Origin: Betaproteobacteria bacterium
GTDB lineage: Bacteria; Pseudomonadota; Gammaproteobacteria; Burkholderiales; SG8-41
Length of the DNA stretch: 64,000 bases
Assembly (NCBI GenBank): GCA_028292435.1
Contig: JAQGMI010000055.1
Coordinates: forward strand, 1 to 64,000
Reading direction: 5' to 3'
A program made the position numbers and the translations under genes. Under the pieces are notes generated by a model. It did not search any database and was not told where the DNA came from. It was given only the letters and a program-made list of their open reading frames with translations. Below are positions 1 through 8,407 of this stretch, in pieces. Numbering within the stretch: position 1 is the first letter of the stretch; each line of letters starts with the position of its first letter.

Positions 1-537
1 GAATGCATACAGGCCGGTTGAGAAATCGATCGCCAGCATTTCGATGCGCTGCGGGACCCCCGCCGCAGTGCGATTGATCGACATCATCCCCGTATAGGCC
101 TGCATCACCGAATCCGTCGCAGGATCATCAGCGTGCGGGCCCTTCGCGCCGAAGCCGGATATGGAAAGATAAACAACATTCGGATTGGATTTTTTGACGT
201 TCGCATAGTCGAGCTTGAACTTGTCTATCTTGCCGACGCGATAGTTCTGGATGAAGACATCGCATTCGCTCGCAAGCCGCTGAACGATCGCCACACCCTG
301 CTCGGTCTTGAGATCGATGGCAAGCGAACGCTTGGCGCGGTGAACAATGACCGAATGCGCCGTGTGATCGCCCGTATGCTTGCCGAGCTGGCGGCTCCAG
401 CAGCCTGAGCCGGGCGGCTCGACCTTGATCACGTCGGCGCCATTGCGCGCCAGGTGCATGGCGCAGTACGGTCCCGCCACGCCCTGCGACAAATCCAGAA
501 CCTTTACGCCTTCGAAAGGCAGATCATCGTCGGTCAT
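1..537 (-). CDS. CoA-transferase family III (CaiB/BaiF), 3' end cut by the window
   Basis: The first 179 codons of a class III CoA-transferase are visible; the gene runs off the left edge. The N-terminus (PFEGVKVLDLSQGVAGPYC) is the standard start of the family, followed by GADVIKVEP, the Rossmann-type region that holds CoA. The acid stretch AIDFSTGLYAF at the window edge contains the expected catalytic Asp (Asp171), which forms the acyl-anhydride with the substrate acid. The family moves CoA between organic acids in the cytoplasm; the actual acid cannot be told. The ATG at 537 is used because the conserved domain begins a few residues after it. It may be co-transcribed with the amidohydrolase upstream, but about 240 bp holding tandem repeats lie between them. 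Confidence 0.93.
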   Translation of the reverse strand, partial: MTDDDLPFEGVKVLDLSQGVAGPYCAMHLARNGADVIKVEPPGSGCWSRQLGKHTGDHTAHSVIVHRAKRSLAIDLKTEQGVAIVQRLASECDVFIQNYRVGKIDKFKLDYANVKKSNPNVVYLSISGFGAKGPHADDPATDSVMQAYTGMMSINRTAAGVPQRIEMLAIDFSTGLYAF

Positions 538-613
538 TCGTACGCCCTCAAGAAAATTCTCGTTTGAAATCTGCGTCCCGCACTGCAGTCCTTAAAACTT
601 CTGAACATTGAAC

Positions 614-649
614 CGCAAAGGACGCAAAGGGCGCGAAGGGCGCGAAGGA
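614..649. repeat. Four tandem 9-bp units in the intergenic gap
   Basis: Four consecutive 9-bp units (CGCAAAGGA, CGCAAAGGG, CGCGAAGGG, CGCGAAGGA) fill these 36 bases exactly. A related pair (CGCAGTGGA twice) follows at 671-688. The block lies between the CoA-transferase start and the amidohydrolase stop, so it is in a 5' leader or an intergenic spacer. No protein with support covers it. Confidence 0.8.
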
Positions 650-670
650 AAACAAGAAATAAAGCCCTGC

Positions 671-688
671 CGCAGTGGACGCAGTGGA
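671..688. repeat. Two tandem 9-bp units
   Basis: CGCAGTGGA occurs twice head to tail. The period matches that of the four-unit block at 614-649 and the sequence differs from it at the centre (AGT for AAA or GAA), so both probably arose by the same slippage or dispersed-repeat process. Confidence 0.7.
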
Positions 689-777
689 ACGGTAAATGCA
701 TAGCGAAAAAGTGAAGCCGCATCACCTTTAACCTTCGCGTCCTTGTTCCAGACCTGGCTTGAAATTTCTCTGCGCCC

Positions 778-1623
778 TCAGCCTTTCTTTGGCGACCAGC
801 CATAGACCTTTGCGCACGCGCCGCCCATCAACAAAGCCCGCTCGCTATCGTTCAGGCGGTCAGTCAAGCGAAATGGCTCGACGGCCTGCTCGTAGTTGAC
901 GAGCGAGAAAGTACGAGTCCAGTCGGTACCCCACAGGCAGCGCTCGAAGCCCCATGCATCGAACACGCGCGCGAGCGGGTCCCAGATGTCAGCGTACGGA
1001 AAGTCTTCGCGCGACATGGTGCAGACACCGCTCACTTTGATCGCGGCATTCGGACGGCGCGCAAGCTCGAGCACTTTCGGCAGGTCAGCCCATACGTTCG
1101 CCGGCGCCGGTTTCGTGCGCGGCTGGTAGAACCCGAGGTGGTCGAGGACAAAGCGCGTCTGCGGATGGCCATCGATAAGCGTCGCACCCATGTCCAGGTT
1201 GTTGCCGCACTGCAGATTGACGGGGAGATCGTGACGCGCGGCCGCGCGCAGAATGCGATCGACGCCCGCTAAATTAAGATCCGCTGCTTTCTGCAGCGCG
1301 AACATGACGCGGACGGCAACCGCGCCCGGCGTCTTTTTCCATTCGGCGATGATTTCGTCTACAGCCGGATCATTCGGGTTCACCGGCTTGACGATAGCCA
1401 TGCGTCCCGGATGGGCACGCTGCACCTCGATCGCATAGCTTGCGTCGAATGCGTAAAGGGAATTAGGCGAGACCATAATCGCGCCGTCCACGCCGACCTT
1501 GTCCATGGCCGCTACCATCTCGTCGCCGGTGACGTGGTCGGGCCAGTCGTGCGGTGGCCTGTGCCAGGGCCTCTGTGGCGTGTTGGCGGCATAGGCGTGG
1601 ACTTGCGAATCGATAACTGACAT
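778..1623 (-). CDS. Amidohydrolase family protein (PDC-hydrolase-like TIM barrel)
   Basis: This 281-residue protein matches the amidohydrolase-2 / 2-pyrone-4,6-dicarboxylate hydrolase-like family, cytoplasmic TIM-barrel hydrolases that open lactones or decarboxylate acids. Seen in order: IDSQVHAY (4-11), where the first metal-site His of the usual DxHxH is Gln7 and only His9 remains; a DHLG motif (161-164) with His162; and WGTDWTR with Asp234 near the end. The full length fits the family. The loss of one His suggests a weak-metal or metal-free active site, as in PDC hydrolase. It lies upstream of the class III CoA-transferase on the same strand, which fits a role in organic-acid breakdown. 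The substrate is unknown. Compare the second member at 43711, which keeps both His residues. Confidence 0.88.
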   Translation of the reverse strand: MSVIDSQVHAYAANTPQRPWHRPPHDWPDHVTGDEMVAAMDKVGVDGAIMVSPNSLYAFDASYAIEVQRAHPGRMAIVKPVNPNDPAVDEIIAEWKKTPGAVAVRVMFALQKAADLNLAGVDRILRAAARHDLPVNLQCGNNLDMGATLIDGHPQTRFVLDHLGFYQPRTKPAPANVWADLPKVLELARRPNAAIKVSGVCTMSREDFPYADIWDPLARVFDAWGFERCLWGTDWTRTFSLVNYEQAVEPFRLTDRLNDSERALLMGGACAKVYGWSPKKG

Positions 1624-1878
1624 CGGGAAGTTCCTTTATAGATAGGTGGCGTCAGTGTAACTTTTTCGTCGAGCCACCGCGAACGCGTGAAGTCGAAACG
1701 TTACACCGCCCGCGTTTTCTCATCACAGCGAGCCGCGACAATTCCAATCGCGCCGAAAAGCGCAATCGGAATTGCCGATAGGAAAGAGTGGAATTTCCCG
1801 GCGCAGCCGAGCGAGTCATTTCCCGAAAAACTTACGCGCGCGTACTGACCAGGCGGATAAGCGCGTCGAAACGAGAAA

Positions 1879-3942
1879 TTATTTCTGCAGCAATTCCATG
1901 ATTCCGGCCGCAGGAATAGGCCGGTGAAACAGGTAACCCTGCGCGTGATCGCATTTGAGCAGCCGCAGAAGGCGTCGCTGGTCTTCGATTTCAACCCCCT
2001 CGGCGATAACCTGCAGGTCGAGTGACCGCGCGAGCGAAATGATTGTTGAAGCGATCGCCATTCCATCCGCTTCGTCCGCCATGGTGATGACGAATGAACG
2101 ATCTATTTTCAGGGCGTCGATTGGCAGTTTCGCCAGATAACCGAGCGATGAATATCCGGTGCCGAAGTCATCAATGGCGATTTTGATACCCATGTCCCGA
2201 ATCGCGCCAAGTTTTGCGATGTTTGCGTCGAAGTCCTTCATCAGGAGGCTCTCCGTAATCTCAAGATCGAGACCGTGTGAGGCGCCGCCAAATTCGCCGA
2301 TCAGGCCGCGGACGATGTCCACAAAATTCTCCTGCGCCAGTTGGATTGCAGACACATTTACGGCGACGCGCGGGGCCCGAAGCCCGGCGTCTGCCCAAAT
2401 CTGATAGTCCGTCAAGGCACGGCGCAGCACCCATTTTCCGACCTCTACGATCAGCCCGGTTTCTTCCAGCAGCGGTACGAACTGGATCGGCGGAACCATG
2501 CCGGTTTCGGGGTTGTTCCAGCGTATCAACGCTTCAACGCCGACAATATTTCCGTCTGCAAGACTGACTTTCGGCTGGTAGTGCAAAACGAATTCTTCGC
2601 GTTCCAGCGCACGGCGCAGCCGGTTTTCGAGTTTGAGCGTTTCCGCAGTCGTGGCATTCATTGCACGCTGGTAAAAGAGACAGCGCACGCTCGAGGATTT
2701 AGCCTGGCGCATCGCAGCGTCGGCGTTTTGCAATAACAGTTCCGGTTCGCTGCCGTCTGTCGGCGAGACGGCAACGCCGGCAGTCACCGAAACGATGAGT
2801 TCCTGACCTTCAATGACAAATGGCACGCCAAAAATTTCTTTTATTCGTACGTTCAGCGCGGCCGCCATCTCTTCTTCCGTCTTGCCTTCAATGAACATGG
2901 CGGCGAAGCAGTCCGCATTGAGGCGGGCAACATCATTCGCAGACGGCCATGCGCGTTTTAGCCTGGCGGCAACCTCGCAAAGCAAGCTATCGCCGGCGGC
3001 GCGTCCGAGCGACTCATTGATGACCCCGAAACGGCTTACGTCCAGAATGACCAACGCCGTTTTTTGATCGGGCCCGACAGACTGCAATCGTGCGGTGAGG
3101 CTATTCAAGAGCGACGCGCGATTCGGCAATGCTGTAAGCGCGTCGTAATAAGCGAGATAGTTGAGCTTTTCTTCCTGATGTTTCTGCTCGGTGACGTCGA
3201 CCGAGATGGTGCCGACTGCCGCGACATGGCCGGTTGCATCCGGGATCGGGAAAAACGTCGAGAACCACCACTGGCCTTTATCGCCGATCTGGTACGTCGC
3301 ACTGAACGGCGTATTACTTGCGATTACTTTGCGATGATGAGATTCAAGACTGGGGACGCGGTCCGCAGGCAAAATATCGGAGACTGCCCGGCCAACAATG
3401 TCTGTTGAAACGAGTCCGTGCGCTTTCTCCCATGCCTCATTCACGAACAGGTAGTGTCCGTTCACGTTGCAAATCGAAGCGCGGGCGGGAAGATGCTGCA
3501 TGAACGAACGGAAGCGCTCTTCACTTGAATTCAACGCGTCTTGTGACAGCCGCAACACTGTGCGTTTCGCGCGCTCTTCGAGCGCACGGGTCACCGCCGA
3601 CAACAAACGCTTGGGCCGGTCTTTGAGAACGTAGTCGGACGCGCCGCGAGTCAATGCATCGATCGCGCGATCTTCGCCGATCGTTCCCGACACAAAAATG
3701 AAGGGCACGTCCGGAATGCTCTGATGTGCGAGGCTGAGCGCCGTCAATCCATCAAAATTCGGCATGCTGAAATCAGAAAGAATAAGGTCGGGGACGAATT
3801 CCGTAATCGCCTTGGTGAACGATTCGGGCGTGAATACCCGTTGCGCCGTGAAGTTGAAACCGCCACGGCGCAGTTCGCGTTGTAACAGCTCAGCGTCGAT
3901 AGGCTGATCTTCTACTAATAATATTCTGAGCGGCTGATCCAT
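1879..3942 (-). CDS. REC-PAS-GGDEF(degenerate)-EAL signalling protein
   Basis: This 687-residue cytoplasmic protein has an N-terminal response-regulator receiver (residues 5-120, phospho-acceptor Asp57 in LILSDFSMP, Lys in YVLKDR), a PAS domain (about 140-255), a GGDEF domain (about 265-425) and an EAL domain (about 440-680). The GGDEF signature is replaced by NADCF, so it should not make cyclic di-GMP. The EAL motifs are intact (EALIRW, ITESLLM, IDDFGTGYSSL, KIDRSF, IAEGVE), so it probably hydrolyses cyclic di-GMP under control of a kinase. The reading frame is open upstream to 4092, but the ATG at 3942 starts the REC domain exactly and has GGAGAAAGG in front, so I use it. No partner kinase is adjacent. 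Confidence 0.92.
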   Translation of the reverse strand: MDQPLRILLVEDQPIDAELLQRELRRGGFNFTAQRVFTPESFTKAITEFVPDLILSDFSMPNFDGLTALSLAHQSIPDVPFIFVSGTIGEDRAIDALTRGASDYVLKDRPKRLLSAVTRALEERAKRTVLRLSQDALNSSEERFRSFMQHLPARASICNVNGHYLFVNEAWEKAHGLVSTDIVGRAVSDILPADRVPSLESHHRKVIASNTPFSATYQIGDKGQWWFSTFFPIPDATGHVAAVGTISVDVTEQKHQEEKLNYLAYYDALTALPNRASLLNSLTARLQSVGPDQKTALVILDVSRFGVINESLGRAAGDSLLCEVAARLKRAWPSANDVARLNADCFAAMFIEGKTEEEMAAALNVRIKEIFGVPFVIEGQELIVSVTAGVAVSPTDGSEPELLLQNADAAMRQAKSSSVRCLFYQRAMNATTAETLKLENRLRRALEREEFVLHYQPKVSLADGNIVGVEALIRWNNPETGMVPPIQFVPLLEETGLIVEVGKWVLRRALTDYQIWADAGLRAPRVAVNVSAIQLAQENFVDIVRGLIGEFGGASHGLDLEITESLLMKDFDANIAKLGAIRDMGIKIAIDDFGTGYSSLGYLAKLPIDALKIDRSFVITMADEADGMAIASTIISLARSLDLQVIAEGVEIEDQRRLLRLLKCDHAQGYLFHRPIPAAGIMELLQK

Positions 3943-4212
3943 TTCTTGCCTTTCTCCATACAGATGCAGTGGATTGATACGAGTTTCGGTGATGCTTTCG
4001 ACTCTGCACGTCAAAAGCGGACTTATCAAGCAACTTCGGATATTTATCAACGGCCTGCGGCAATTGTGTACGAGAAACGTGAACAAATGCACGTACGTCC
4101 GTGTTTACAGGCGAAATGAATGCTGTGCAGTACTTAATTACAGCCTCGACGCTCGCCGGTCTCGTCCAGCGGCAGTGGCGCTAGAATGCCGGGTTCATTG
4201 AAAGGAAACGCC

Positions 4213-5178
4213 ATGTCTGCACCGCGTGTTCTGATCGTTGCGTTACTGTGTGCCGCCTCAACTGCCGCGTATGCACAAAACTACCCGTCGCGTCCCGCAC
4301 GCATGGTGGTTCCGTGGACGGCCGGCGGCACGGCCGACCTTATGGCACGCATCGCGAGCCAGAAATTTTCCGAGAGCTTCGGCCAGCAATTCGTGGTGGA
4401 TAACCGTCCTGGCGCGGGTGGGCTGATCGGCACCGAGCAGGTGGCTAAGGCGGCGCCCGACGGTCTCACGCTGCTGCTCGCCACGACCGCACCGAATTCA
4501 GTCGCGCCGAGCCTCTATGCAAAACTTCCGTTCGATCCGGTCAAGGACTTTGCATCGATCTCGCTGATGGCCACCACGTGTTACGTGCTCTCGGTGCATC
4601 CGTCGATGCCGGTCAGCAATGCGCGCCAGCTCGTGGCGCTCGCGAAAGCGCGGCCCGGCCAACTGACTTTTTCTTCACCCGGCAGCGGCACCCCGAATCA
4701 CTTGTCGGGCGAGATGCTGAAGATGCTGACCGGCATCGACATGCAGCACGTACCGTTTAAAGGCAGCGCTCAGGCCATCGCCGACGTCATCGGCGGCCAG
4801 ATCGCACTGAGCTTCGAGAACATCGTGGTGGCGAGCCCGTATGTGAAATCGGGCCGCATCAAAGCGCTGGCGGTCACGAGTGCTAAGCGCGCCAGCGCCC
4901 TGCCCAACGTGCCGACGATGGTGGAGTCCGGCGTGCCGGGCTTCGAGGCGATCGGTTGGTTCGGCGTGGTGGCGCCGGCCGCGACGCCAAAAGACATTCT
5001 CGCAAAACTGAACAGCGAGATGACGCGCATGCTCGCGTCACCTGACGTCAAAGAGCGCATATCCAATCTCGGAGCAGAGGTCGTGAGCACCACGTCGGAG
5101 GGGATGGATCAATTCAATCGCGCCCAGATCGCGTTGTGGGCGAAGGTGGTGACGGCGTCGGGCGCGCGGGTTGATTAA
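4213..5178 (+). CDS. Bug/TctC-family periplasmic solute-binding protein
   Basis: This 321-residue protein has a signal peptide ending near AAYAQ, then NYPSRPARMVVPW, the usual start of mature Bug proteins. Family motifs are present: ligand loop TAGGTADLMAR, DNRPGAGG, PDGLTLLLAT, the VPFKG strand, and the C-terminal KVVTASGARVD. The family binds carboxylates or related small molecules in the periplasm, either for a tripartite TctABC transporter or as a sensor partner; no TctA or TctB is near. A slightly longer frame is open from 4186, but the ATG at 4213 has GAAAGGAAA in front and begins the signal peptide. It is divergent from the EAL gene. Confidence 0.95.
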   Translation: MSAPRVLIVALLCAASTAAYAQNYPSRPARMVVPWTAGGTADLMARIASQKFSESFGQQFVVDNRPGAGGLIGTEQVAKAAPDGLTLLLATTAPNSVAPSLYAKLPFDPVKDFASISLMATTCYVLSVHPSMPVSNARQLVALAKARPGQLTFSSPGSGTPNHLSGEMLKMLTGIDMQHVPFKGSAQAIADVIGGQIALSFENIVVASPYVKSGRIKALAVTSAKRASALPNVPTMVESGVPGFEAIGWFGVVAPAATPKDILAKLNSEMTRMLASPDVKERISNLGAEVVSTTSEGMDQFNRAQIALWAKVVTASGARVD

Positions 5179-5289
5179 GAAAAGTATCGTGTCGGACGCG
5201 TGAGACAACCCGATTCAGCATTTGACTGACAGCGCTTGCGCACTCCTGCAGAAATAATGAGGTCTTCCTGATTCCGATTGGCGAATCAA

Positions 5290-6222
5290 ATGCGCTCGCG
5301 CGTTCTGCCATCCGCGCTCTTGACTGGAACGGTCGCGCGCGTTTTCTGCGCCGCCGCGCTCGCTTTGTTCGCGAAGATCGAACATAAGACCGCACTGCAA
5401 AATTTCCGCCTGCTAAAAGCCCTGACTGGATTTCTCATGGCAGGCTTCCTCTTGGGACTTCAAGTCGCAAGCGCCGCCGTTGTGAGCTTGCCTGAAGAGC
5501 TATTCGGACATCTCGACCAGAAGGATACGAATTGCGCCAGCCAGGGTTGCGGCCCCACCGCCGTCCTCAATTCATTTGTTTACCTGCAGCTCTACTACGG
5601 CGGAATATCGGCTTCAGGTCCGAAAACACCGGCAGCGCCCACTCTCATTTCAGATTTCAGTCACGACGGGCTGGTATCGGTCGCAAATACGCTGGGCACG
5701 CTAATGGAATGTTGCGCACTCGGAACGCGCAGCGACCTTTTGGCGGCCGGCAAGAAGACTTATTTGAGCGGCCACAGCGGCGGTTGGGACCCGATGGTGG
5801 ATTGGAACCAGACCGTCACCTCGAAATGGTTGACGGACAATCTAAAAGAAGGCGTTGACGTGGAGTTGCTGGTTACGGACGGAAATTTCACTCACTACAT
5901 CACGGTAACGGGCTATACCAACAACACCCTGAGTTTCATCGATCCGAAGGGCGGACAACTCATGACGAGTTCACTCTCGGTTGATGGAAGCGGCCGTATG
6001 ACGTTGACCAATTACGACCTCAATCCCGGATCGCCGGAGGTACCGCCCGTCACTATCGATGAGGGGTTCTCGGAACGGCTTGCGTCGCCCGTTCCCGAGC
6101 CCGCGACTTATGCGCTGCTGATGGCGGGTTTTGCCTTGCTCGGTTTTGCAGCGCGCCACCGAGAGAAGGGCCTATCCAAGGATGCGCTCTGCCTCACTGC
6201 TTCGGAATCCCTGCTTCCTTAA
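5290..6222 (+). CDS. C39-like cysteine peptidase-fold protein with PEP-CTERM anchor
   Basis: The mature part begins after a hydrophobic segment ending ASAA. It holds GCGPTAVLNSF (candidate catalytic Cys), HYITVTGY (candidate His) and FIDPKGG (candidate Asp), in the order of papain-like C39 peptidases. Near the C-terminus VPEPATYALLMAGFALLG plus a basic tail is a PEP-CTERM signal, which exosortase cuts so that the protein is exported. It is therefore likely secreted or surface-bound. The start is uncertain: I use the ATG at 5290, but no SD is visible, and the ATG at 5437 would leave a short signal peptide without a basic n-region. Unusually, about 20 residues follow the basic tail. The 3' end overlaps the convergent Bug gene by 29 bp. 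Peptidase activity is inference. Confidence 0.75.
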   Translation: MRSRVLPSALLTGTVARVFCAAALALFAKIEHKTALQNFRLLKALTGFLMAGFLLGLQVASAAVVSLPEELFGHLDQKDTNCASQGCGPTAVLNSFVYLQLYYGGISASGPKTPAAPTLISDFSHDGLVSVANTLGTLMECCALGTRSDLLAAGKKTYLSGHSGGWDPMVDWNQTVTSKWLTDNLKEGVDVELLVTDGNFTHYITVTGYTNNTLSFIDPKGGQLMTSSLSVDGSGRMTLTNYDLNPGSPEVPPVTIDEGFSERLASPVPEPATYALLMAGFALLGFAARHREKGLSKDALCLTASESLLP

Positions 6223-7180
6223 TCACCCTTGCCCAGCGCGCAGTCTCTGCTTTGATGAACTGCGCGAATTCTTCGCGGCTGGTCGGCGCGACGTCGATCA
6301 CCATGTCGTTAAATCGCTGCTGAAGGTCGGGCTGATTCAAGACTGCGATTAAATCGATATGCACTTTGTTGAGCACAGGTGCAGGCGTGCCGGTCAGCGC
6401 ACAAAGTCCGTACCACGTGCTCACTTCAAAACCGGGCAGTGCTGCCTCGTGAACGGTCGGCACTGAAGGTAATTGCGCTATGCGAGTCAGGCTCATCGCC
6501 GCGATCGCGCGCACTCGCCCGCTTTGAATAGTCGGCAGCACCGCCGGCGCCGATTGCACGCTCACCTCGATCTGACCGCCGATTAAATCGGAAAGCGCCT
6601 GCGGCGCGCCCTTGTAAGGGACCTGCACCACATCGATCTTCGCCGCCAGCTTTAAGTACTCCATTGCGAGCTGCTGCGATGAGCCCGACGCTGACGTGCC
6701 GTAGCTCAGCTTGCCCGGATTGGTTTTCGCATACGCGATGAACTCCGCTATCGTGCGCGAGGGCATCGACGGATGCACGACGAGCACGTTCGGTGTTTTG
6801 CCGATGAGCGAGACTGGCGCAAAGTCGCGTTGATTGTATTGCATCGTTGAGTACAAAGACTCAGCGATCGCGTTGGACGCAATGTTGCATTGAAACAATG
6901 TGTATCCATCGGGCGCAGCCTTGGCGGCGATTGCGGCGCCCAGCGTCCCGCCCGCGCCTGAACGGTTGTCCACCACGACTTGCTGGTTCCAGATTTTGCC
7001 GAGCCGTTCGGCAATCTGGCGCGCGATGATGTCGGGCGAGCCCGCAGCGGGAAACGGCACGATGTAGCGCACGGGTTTGGCCGGATAACTCTGGGCCGAC
7101 GATGCGCCCGGGTATTGCCACGCCACCGCCGCAATCACCAGCATTAATGCCTGACGATGTTTGATCGCAACTTGAATCAC
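6194..7180 (-). CDS. Bug/TctC-family periplasmic solute-binding protein
   Basis: This 328-residue binding protein has a signal peptide ending near ASSAQ, then SYPAKPVRYIVPF. Motifs are FPAAGSPDIIAR (the usual GG of the ligand loop is AG here), DNRSGAGG, PDGYTLFQ and VPYKG. The start chosen is the GTG at 7180, because AAAGGAG lies eight bases upstream; an ATG at 7216 gives an extra 12 residues without an SD. It lies just downstream of a second Bug gene (start 8225) on the same strand, 70 bp apart, so the two are probably co-transcribed. The tail overlaps the convergent PEP-CTERM gene. Confidence 0.94.
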   Translation of the reverse strand: MIQVAIKHRQALMLVIAAVAWQYPGASSAQSYPAKPVRYIVPFPAAGSPDIIARQIAERLGKIWNQQVVVDNRSGAGGTLGAAIAAKAAPDGYTLFQCNIASNAIAESLYSTMQYNQRDFAPVSLIGKTPNVLVVHPSMPSRTIAEFIAYAKTNPGKLSYGTSASGSSQQLAMEYLKLAAKIDVVQVPYKGAPQALSDLIGGQIEVSVQSAPAVLPTIQSGRVRAIAAMSLTRIAQLPSVPTVHEAALPGFEVSTWYGLCALTGTPAPVLNKVHIDLIAVLNQPDLQQRFNDMVIDVAPTSREEFAQFIKAETARWARVIKEAGIPKQ

Positions 7181-7250
7181 TGACGCTCCTTTGCTCCTGC
7201 CGGAGACAGAATGCACTCGCTATGCGGCACGTATTTCGCCGGTCGCGAGC

Positions 7251-8225
7251 TTAGTCCGGCTTGATGTCCGCGTCCTTCACCACTTTGCGCCACAGCACGA
7301 GATCTTTGCGGATCAGCGCGGCGAATTCCTGCGGCGTACTGGTGCTCGCGACGACGCCCTGGCTTTCGATACGCCTGGCCGTCTCGGGCGCGCCAAACGC
7401 TTTCTTCAGTTCGCCGTTCAAACGTTCGACGATTGCCGACGCTGTGCCCTTTGGCGCGAGCAACCCGTAATAGCCGGAGTTGTTAAAGCCGGGCACGGTT
7501 TCAGCAATGGCCGGAACATCCGGCAGCGCGCTCAGCCGCACCGGATGGCCGACACCGATCACGCGCAGCCTGCCGGCCTTTGCATGCGGCAATATCTGCG
7601 GCACGCCGGAGAACACGCTTTGCACCTGGCCGCTGATCAGGTCGACGGTGATCTGGCCCGCGCTTTTATAGGGAACGTGGACCATGTTGATGCCGGCATG
7701 CATGAGGAGCAACACCATGCCGAGATGATTGGGTGTGCCCGTGCCCGTGGACGCGTAGTTCAACTTGCCTGGCGCGCCTTTCGCAAGATCGATGAGTTCC
7801 TTGACGGATTTCGCCGGCACCGCGGGATTCAGCACGAGCGCCCACGGCGCGTGTACCGCGAGGCCGATCGCAGTAAAGTCATTTTCGGGATCGTACGGCA
7901 GTTGAGCGCCCATCAGCGCAGGCCCGGTGACGAGCCCGCCAAACGTGCCGACCACGAGCGTGTAACCATCGGGCGCGGCCTTGGCGACGATGTTATGACC
8001 CATCGTTCCCGCTGCGCCGCCGCGGTTGTCCACCACGAATTGCTGATGCAGGGACGCCGCCAGCGCCTGCGAAATTTCACGCGCGGTGAAATCGGTGGCG
8101 CCGCCCGGCGGATACGGAACGACGAGCCGCACGGGGCGCGCCGGATAATTCTTCGCCAAAGTCTGCAGCGCGAGTAACGCCGTGGCAAGAGACAGCACCA
8201 TCCCAACGAAAATTCTGCAGCCCAT
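7251..8225 (-). CDS. Bug/TctC-family periplasmic solute-binding protein
   Basis: This 324-residue binding protein starts at an ATG preceded by GGAGGAG. The signal peptide ends near ALQTLAK, followed by NYPARPVRLVVPY. It shows the loop YPPGGATDFTAR, DNRGGAAGTMG, PDGYTLVVGT and VPYKS. It shares the run GGLVTGPALMGA with the Bug protein at 59842 (GGLVSGPALMGA), so those two are close paralogues and probably recognise related ligands. It is the first gene of a likely two-Bug operon with 6194-7180. The opposite strand reads open over most of the gene, which is a codon-bias shadow. Confidence 0.95.
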   Translation of the reverse strand: MGCRIFVGMVLSLATALLALQTLAKNYPARPVRLVVPYPPGGATDFTAREISQALAASLHQQFVVDNRGGAAGTMGHNIVAKAAPDGYTLVVGTFGGLVTGPALMGAQLPYDPENDFTAIGLAVHAPWALVLNPAVPAKSVKELIDLAKGAPGKLNYASTGTGTPNHLGMVLLLMHAGINMVHVPYKSAGQITVDLISGQVQSVFSGVPQILPHAKAGRLRVIGVGHPVRLSALPDVPAIAETVPGFNNSGYYGLLAPKGTASAIVERLNGELKKAFGAPETARRIESQGVVASTSTPQEFAALIRKDLVLWRKVVKDADIKPD

Positions 8226-8379
8226 ACTCTAATGCTCCTCCGCTCTATGCGCGCTGGCTGCGCTTCTTTTTCAATGCTTCGATTGCCGGTCGATTCTAAC
8301 TTAACGAAACGGTTCGCAGCTCCCTGAAACGCCGCGGCCGAATGTCGTCGATGGCAGGCTGCGAAAATACGCTTGCTAT

Positions 8380-8399
8380 ATTAACCCTTTTGGGTTAAT
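8380..8399. promoter_or_regulatory. Perfect inverted repeat, likely ArsR-family operator
   Basis: ATTAACCC, four T, then GGGTTAAT form a perfect 8-bp inverted repeat that ends 8 bp before the ArsR start codon at 8408. A TATATT (8377-8382) that could be the -10 overlaps its left arm. ArsR dimers bind such short palindromes, and the position suggests autorepression of the ArsR-SRPBCC pair. Confidence 0.7.
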
Positions 8400-8407
8400 G
8401 TTAAGCC

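Noticed and set aside
534..803. An 89-codon minus-strand frame over the intergenic repeat
   Set aside because: It overlaps two genes and reads through the tandem 9-bp units; the product (Leu/Arg/Cys-rich) has no SD or similarity.
7191..8177. A 328-codon open frame on the plus strand
   Set aside because: It lies opposite the Bug genes 6194-7180 and 7251-8225, has an Arg/His-rich sequence without domain character and no SD; it is a codon-bias shadow.
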